Below are positions 58,343 through 64,000 of a stretch of 64,000 bases of DNA, piece after piece. The translations under genes were made by a program, and so were the position numbers. The notes beneath the pieces were generated by a model. The model was not told where the DNA came from. It was given only the letters and a program-made list of their open reading frames with translations, and did not search any database. Within the stretch, counting starts at the first letter, position 1. Each line of letters opens with the position of its first letter. Source of the DNA: Bombyx mori (lineage: Eukaryota; Arthropoda; Insecta; Lepidoptera; Bombycidae); contig NC_085121.1 of the NCBI RefSeq assembly GCF_030269925.1, forward strand, positions 4,853,501 through 4,917,500, in the 5' to 3' direction.

Positions 58343-59006
58343 ATTATTTGAAAATTAGCATTTCGAAGATATTATTATTCTTGTAGATGCCCCAACCGAT
58401 TAAGTAGTTACCGTAGTATTTGGACGCCGCTAAATGTTACTCGGAACTTAGTTTGAAATATGAGATCGTTAAATAGCAAATAAAATGTAAGAACAAAACA
58501 ATTGAACACCTTTTTACTCCCGGTTTTTTTTGTACAGTGACTATTAATGAATTTTAATAATCACAATTCAAATTTTAAACAGTCGACTTTCCAATTTGTC
58601 TAAGAAAATATGTCAATAACATAAATTAAATCTAAATCTTGAATTGTCAATGAGTAATGGCTTAAATTGCTCGGCAAATATTTTTAATGAGAAAATATCT
58701 AAAGTGAATCATCATTGATACTGTCCCAACGAATACAAATAAAAATACAAATACAACTTATTTTATGTGAACGCTCTCATCGAAAATAAACATAAAATAT
58801 TAAGCCGAAATAGAACATTGAATCCTTCTCAAACTATTTCCAAGACTGGTGCTCGCAACATTTAACTTGGTTGTTACGGTATTATCTTAACGACTATGAC
58901 AGTTATTAAAGTGGACATTTAATAATTTTGTAGAATTTTGTGGTAATTCAAAAAGCTTTGAAATAAATAGAAGATTTATTAGCGTAGAATCTGAGTTTTA
59001 TAACTA
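58343..59006. other. AT-rich intergenic, nothing recognised
   Basis: No supported feature. Confidence 0.45.
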
Positions 59007-60304
59007 GTCAGGTCATAAGTATTGTCACACAGTAAAAACTTTTCTTTTAGAATGCTGGCCACAAAAAAATTTATTGAATTCGAATTTCGAATTGTTCATG
59101 AAAATAAAAATGTATACTTTTAGAATTTTACTTATTTTTAAATATGGAGTGGACGCTTAAAGAAGACCGTGTTGCAGTTATTGCGTTGCATCGTTGCGGT
59201 TACGCTCCAATTCAAATTTTTAACATACTGAAAAATTTTAATATAACCATAAGATTCGTTTATCGTACCATCAAACGATACAATGAGGACTCTAGTGTAG
59301 ATGACAGGTCAAGAAGTGGTCGCCCTCGGTCTGTTAGGACTCCAGCAGTGATAAAAGCTGTGAAGGCGCGAATTCAAAGAAATCCCAAACGTAAGCAGAA
59401 ACTGTTGGCCCTTCAGATGGGGTTAAGCAGGACTACGGTGAAAAGGGTGTTAAATGAAGACTTAGGGCTTCGGGCATATCGAAGAAAAACAGGACATCGT
59501 TTGAATGCTCGTCTAATGGACCTGAGACTGAAGAGATGCCGCGCTTTGTTGAAGCGGTACGCGGGAAAAAAATATCGGGAAATTCTTTTTTCGGATGAAA
59601 AAATTTTTACCGTAGAAGAGAGCTACAACAAACAAAATGATAAGGTGTACGCACACAGTAGTGAAGAAGCGAGCAACCGTATTCCGCGTGTCCAACGACG
59701 TCATTTTCCATCCTCGCTCATGGTATGGTTAGGAGTTTCTTATTGGGGCTTAACAGAGGTACATTTTTGTGAGAAAGGTGTAAAAACGAATGCAGTTGTG
59801 TATCAAAATACAGTCCTGACGAACCTTGTGGAACCTGTTTCTCATACCATGTTCAATAACAGGCACTGGGTATTCCAACAAGATTCGGCGCCAGCTCATA
59901 GAGCGAAGAGCACACAAGACTGGCTGGCGGCGCGTGAAATCGACTTCATCCGGCACGAAGACTGGCCCTCCTCCAGTCCAGATTTGAATCCGTTAGATTA
60001 CAAGATATAGCAACACTTGGAGGATAAGGCGTGCTCAAAGCCTCATCCCAATTTGGAGTCACTCAAGACATCCTTGATTAAGGCAGCCGCCGATATTGAC
60101 ATGGACCTCGTTCGTGCTGCGATAGACGACTGGCCGCGCAGATTGAGGCCTGTATTCAAAATCACGGAGGTTATTTTGAATAAACTTTAGTGTCATAAGA
60201 ATCTATGTTTTGTTAAGTTCATTTTGGTATATGAATGGTTACATAATGAATAAACTTGTTTCAATTATTTTACATTAAACATGTGACAGAATTTATGACC
60301 TGAC
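59007..60304 (+). mobile_element. Nearly complete DD37D mariner (maT/Bmmar1-like)
   Basis: Inverted ends GTCAGGTCATAAGTATTGTC at 59007 and, in reverse, TGTGACAGAATTTATGACCT/GAC ending at 60304, both flanked by TA (59005-59006 and 60305-60306), the mariner target. Total 1298 bp, a normal mariner length. It holds one transposase gene. Confidence 0.92.
59144..60183 (+). pseudogene. Mariner transposase with one stop and one frameshift
   Basis: Cut-and-paste transposase that would bind the terminal repeats and cut DNA. The first 288 codons are open. Residues 1-60 form a helix-turn-helix ending in G-R-P-R, and a second one lies near 85-105. The catalytic aspartates are D151 (F-S-D-E-K), D247 (Q-Q-D-S-A-P) and D285 (N-P-L-D-Y). 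The last two are 37 residues apart, the DD37D class to which Bombyx Bmmar1 belongs. Codon 289 is TAG where the family has Trp (TGG). The frame then continues for about 45 codons until a one-base deletion near 60146 shifts it out of the usual C-terminal ending at 60181-60183. All three catalytic residues survive, so inactivation looks recent. Confidence 0.92.
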
Positions 60305-60422
60305 TAGGTATAATCGTTGAACATTAATTTGAACGATTTTGACCCTGGGCTTCTTTGTTGTTGGATATGTAAATGAGTAAAAAGATGTCATCATATACGG
60401 TTTCATTCATTGGTTCGTAAGT

Positions 60423-60864
60423 CAAATCAAATCAAATCAAAAAAAAATTATTCAACATAAATGAAAGTACATACTTGTTGAACGTCAAAAGAACTACCGC
60501 CAATTCACAAGAACTAGCCTCCGTCCTGAGAAGAATTGGCAAGAAACTCAGCGGGCATGTCTTTTTTTTTTAGATTATTTTTAAATATTCATTTTTACAA
60601 TAAGTATTATAACATAACAATTATTACAATATTGAAATGCCCGGAGCGAGCAACTCATTCCCACTTTGTGCAATCTTCTAGATAATCATTGACTTTATAG
60701 TAAGCTTTATTGCACAGATGTTCTTTAATAGTTTTCTTAAACCTATGTATATATAGGTTCTCAGCATCTTGTGGGATTTTGTTGTACAGGCGCACAGACA
60801 AACACCCGAATGAATTTCGTATCTTATGTAAACTACTTCTCGGCACAACAAGCTTGTGTTTGTT
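60423..60864 (-). mobile_element. Short 5'-truncated sister of the LINE at 33861
   Basis: Same (AAATC)n tail, same 3' UTR start and the last 63 codons (60846-60655) of the same protein, ending K-W-E. Divergence is a few percent in the coding part. Breaks off after CTTGTGTTTGTT. Confidence 0.9.
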
Positions 60865-61820
60865 TACTTTTTTTACGTTTTTTACTTGTTACTAGTATAA
60901 AATGTAACTAACGGGTTTTTTTTCTATAAAATATGTACATATTTACCGTAAAATACTCTTAAACGTTTATTTATAGTCATACGGTAACTGTAAATATTTA
61001 ACATTCAGATGTTAAAAAATCACAATTATATTGATTTTAGTAACAGCTTTGAAACTTTTCTTTACGGATTACGGCATGTTGGATGTTTTAGTTTTAATAT
61101 TCCGGTAGCGCTACGCTTCAAAATCTACACAAAGAATTTGTTGGAAAGTCTATATGTATATGTACATACAACAACTTTACGGATAACTGACTAGTAAACT
61201 ATGCGGAAAATCGTTTTGTACTTATTCAGACGGGGAAACAGTAATCTGTTTTACAATGAAATTGTATGTTATGGCTTTCCTATTTTCTGTCTGAAGGTAG
61301 AGATACTTGGTCGCCTAAAATTTTGTACACTAACCTATTGTTAATACAAAAATTTAAATAGAGGTTGACAGTTTATCATTTATTACTATATAAAAAAAAA
61401 CTATTACAGCTGTGATGTTAGATTACATTATTTAAAATTCTAAACAGTACAAGAAAACATTAAATTCCACGTGGACAAAATTTCCGAAGCTATCTAATGT
61501 TTAATAACTTTAAAACTCAACTGAACAAATTTAAATTACAGATTTGGATAGAAACACTATTTAAGATAGTAGGGGATATTGTGAGCTCGCACAAATTTCA
61601 TTTTCTTACATTATGTTCTAACATGTTCTAACATTTTGAAGGACAAAAGAGCGTAGGGCGGCTGAATTGCCGTAGTAATTTCACTGGTTTCTTAAAGAAG
61701 GCCATAAACTTGTCTGTCTTTCAATGTATGATTTTGGCCAGACTTTAAGTAACATGTTGATTGTTGCTTTATAGTAACAGCTCAAATTCTTTTATTTTCG
61801 TTTTAATGTATCAATGTACC
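60865..61820. other. AT-rich intergenic, nothing recognised
   Basis: No supported feature. Confidence 0.45.
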
Positions 61821-62259
61821 TTTTTTTTATTGCTTAGATGAGTGGACGAGCTCACAGCCCACCTGGTGGTTACTGGAGCCCAGCCCTGGTAGACATCTAC
61901 AACGTAAATGCGCCACCCACCTTGAGATATAAGTTCTAAGGTCTCAATTATAGTTACAACGGCTGCCCCACCCTTCAAACCGAAACGCATTACTGCTTCA
62001 CGGCAGAAATAGGCAGGGTAGTGGTACCTACCCGTGCGGACTCACAAGAGGTCCTACCACCAGTAATTACGCAAATTATAATTTTGCGGGTTTCATTTTT
62101 ATTACACGATGTTATTCCTTCACCGTGGAAGTCAATCGTGAACATTTGTTAAGTACGTATTTCATTAGAAAAATTGGTACCCGCCTGCGGGATTCGAACA
62201 CCGGTGCATCGCTCAACACGAATGCACCGGACGTCTTATCCGTTAGGCCACGACGACTT
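61821..62259 (-). mobile_element. Bm1 SINE, full length, well preserved
   Basis: Head AAGTCGTCGTGGCCTAACGG on the minus strand, B-box region TGTTCGAATCCCG intact, full body. A small rearrangement near the tail: CACCTGGTGGTTACTGGAGC, with CCCTGGT inserted at 61883. Confidence 0.92.
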
Positions 62260-62859
62260 AACCTACTCGGTTAGTGACAATGGTTTTTTGAAACATATCG
62301 TATAACCATACATATATGTACGATCACATTAATTGATATAAATAAATAAAAACACAATAAAACATTTTCAACGAGAAAGGATATTATTATGTATGTCACC
62401 TAAACAAAAGGCTACAAGCAATAAACAGAGAAAAACAAAATTAACCAAACGATGTATTCCTTTTTTTACTTTTTTCCCCTTTTATAGCACAATTTAAAAT
62501 CGTTTTGTTAAGTTTTTCGGAAAACCGCTTTTATAACGGATTACTATTGTGTTGCTTAAATTCTTTAATAAAACTCCGTCCGATTCGGGGTAATGCTCCC
62601 TTACAAGCTAATCCTTCTGAGTCAAAAACCCATTAGTATTCTGAAGGTAGATACTGGTAAATTCCCTTTAATCTAAATCTTTATGAGCGAACAATAATTA
62701 AAAATTTATAGCCAACCGACGTATATTTACGATTCAATCATTTTGGTGTGAAGAGGCAGGTATATTATGTTTAATTTATGAAAAGACGTGCAAACATTCA
62801 GGTATTAGCCAATTCGGCACTCCATATTGAGTAGCATAGTGCTATAATAGTTATAAATG
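62260..62859. other. AT-rich intergenic, nothing recognised
   Basis: No supported feature. Confidence 0.45.
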
Positions 62860-63033
62860 TTTTTTTTATACTTTTTAATGGCCTTGTAGGCCAACGAGCA
62901 TGCGGCCTACTTGATGGTGGGTGCTTACCGTCGCCCATGGACTTCAGCAATGCCAAGGGCAGAGCGAAGCCGCTGCCTACCATTAAGTACTCCCCGCAAG
63001 TCTCGTTTGAAGAAGGACATGTCATAGCGCTAC
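62860..63033 (-). mobile_element. Family B element, 5'-truncated
   Basis: T-run, reversed tail, GGCAGCGGCTTCGCTCTGCC-type block and TGAAGAAGGACATGTCATAG. Confidence 0.8.
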
Positions 63034-63354
63034 TATAATAGTTATAAATGTAATACGCAATTAATTTATATCAGGTTAGTATTAAAGTCGCCACAAATTG
63101 AAAACGAGTAGGATTAACTGGCAAAGCGGGCAATTTCTGGCCGGGATAATAGAAAACGACCAGAGCTGTTTATAGGTAAATAGAAAATTCAAGTTAGTTT
63201 CGTTACTTAAAACAAAAACTCAGGAAAAGCGGTACTCGCCTTAATCTCTTCCTGTGGATTTCGACTTAGTGATTCAGCGGAAAATTGACATCACCATTCT
63301 CTGTGCATTTTAACAACATACTGGAATCGCTAACTGGCATTTAGTGATATATAC
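63034..63354. other. Intergenic, nothing recognised
   Basis: No supported feature. Confidence 0.4.
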
Positions 63355-63421
63355 AACGACATCAACAACGCAAATGCGCCACCCAACTTGAGATATAAGT
63401 TCTAAGGTCTCAGTATAGTTA
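63355..63421 (-). repeat. Bm1 fragment
   Basis: AATGCGCCACCCAACTTGAG and AAGTTCTAAGGTCTCAGTAT; tail absent. Confidence 0.7.
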
Positions 63422-63848
63422 CAGTATAGTTTTAGATAGAATACGTAATTCATCGAATTTAATTTAATAAAAATGCAATCTACGCTGAGTAGATTAATCT
63501 ACTTCAATACGTGACCAGCATTAACACCTCTTTTGCTAATTTACGGCTTCATTAATAAACGTAAAATGATCTACGAATAATAACACGAAGTTAAATCTTT
63601 CGTATTGATAGACAGCCATATATTCCTTATTCGACCCTTAGAAAGAGACAAAACATGATCTAAGCACCGACAATTATGATATTTAGTGCCTACTATAGTT
63701 CCAGATTGTTCTATATTACATTATGATTTCGTGTAGAACAAAGCATAATAATATATTCCAATGTCATTGTTAAAATACGTTTTTTTTAATTTTTTTAATA
63801 CACATGTCGCTGAGAGGATATATAGAAACAGATCCGTTGTCATAACGA
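63422..63848. other. AT-rich intergenic, nothing recognised
   Basis: No supported feature. Confidence 0.4.
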
Positions 63849-64000
63849 CATAGAAAACTAATTTCCGTATTGCTCGTGGAGCGGAACACATTGAGCTCTG
63901 CATGTATTGATATGAACCAAGCCACAAATATCTTTCCCGTCACCCCGATGGAAGTTAAAGACTTGATCAAAGACCTACGTCCTCGCAAGGCTCCCGGTTC
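63849..64000 (+). CDS. LINE RT, start of domain (runs off right edge)
   Basis: Plus frame open from 63849 to the edge (50 codons). It includes L-L-V-E-R-N-T, then F-P-V-T-P-M-E-V-K-D-L-I-K-D-L-R-P-R-K-A-P-G, the segment just before and into the RT domain of Jockey-like LINEs (the usual K-A-P-G-x-D-G box). A TAA lies just upstream at 63843-63845 and no endonuclease is seen, so this copy is probably 5'-truncated near 63850. Whether it belongs to the same family as the LINE at 1-764 cannot be told. Confidence 0.8.

Noticed and set aside
1..64000. CRISPR array, defence island, biosynthetic cluster or endogenous virus
   Set aside because: No spaced direct repeats of CRISPR type, no linked enzyme genes and no viral structural or integrase genes were seen; content is a moth genome rich in transposable elements.

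Overview
The window looks like AT-rich chromosomal DNA from a silkworm (Bombyx mori or a very close relative). The main reason is the number of copies of Bm1, the roughly 430 bp tRNA-derived SINE typical of Bombyx. RTE, Jockey and CR1-type LINE pieces, mariner elements including a DD37D type, and Helitron-like elements with typical lepidopteran sequences also fit. I see no bacterial operons, CRISPR arrays, rRNA genes or convincing free-standing tRNA genes.

Only one ordinary host gene can be supported. It is an uninterrupted plus-strand reading frame at 28028-29008 for a ZZZ3/Atac1-like protein (SANT/Myb plus a reduced ZZ-type finger), a predicted subunit of the ATAC histone acetyltransferase complex. 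An AATAAA lies four bases past its stop. Three same-direction Bm1 copies (26.2-27.1 kb) sit upstream, and about 2.1 kb downstream a dated-looking RTE insertion is followed at once by a Helitron-like element.

The rest is layers of mobile DNA. Both window edges cut LINEs: an intact APE-endonuclease N-terminus on the minus strand at 1-764, and the start of an RT domain on the plus strand at 63849-64000. Internal LINEs are a long minus-strand RT (33861-35518) with a short sister copy (60423-60864), a frameshifted RT (37130-38449), two 5'-truncated RTE insertions with clear target-site duplications (5619-5957, 31131-31576), an RTE scrap (47543-47627) and a very old RT remnant (54945-55110). There are three mariners: one nearly complete (59007-60304), one badly decayed but still bounded by terminal repeats (19079-20357), and one keeping only its DNA-binding N-terminus (22100-22626).

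Short elements dominate by number: about two dozen Bm1 copies of all ages, about ten copies of a second A-tailed element whose 3' tail resembles that of Bm1, two copies of another tRNA-headed SINE, four copies of a further A-tailed repeat, and nine Helitron-like elements in three sequence families. Most of the last have a 5'-TC, a small hairpin and a CTAG-type 3' end. Simple repeats include two CA tracts and a 51 bp tandem array.

No operon-like logic links these parts. I do not see a clear new multi-gene system. The most useful leads are the common terminal signature of the Helitron-like families, the shared 3' tails of the two short element families, an 85 bp direct duplication bracketing a Bm1 copy, the 51 bp array, two GC-rich islands near 16-17 kb that may be unannotated exons, and the single-exon ZZZ3-like gene with its reduced zinc finger.
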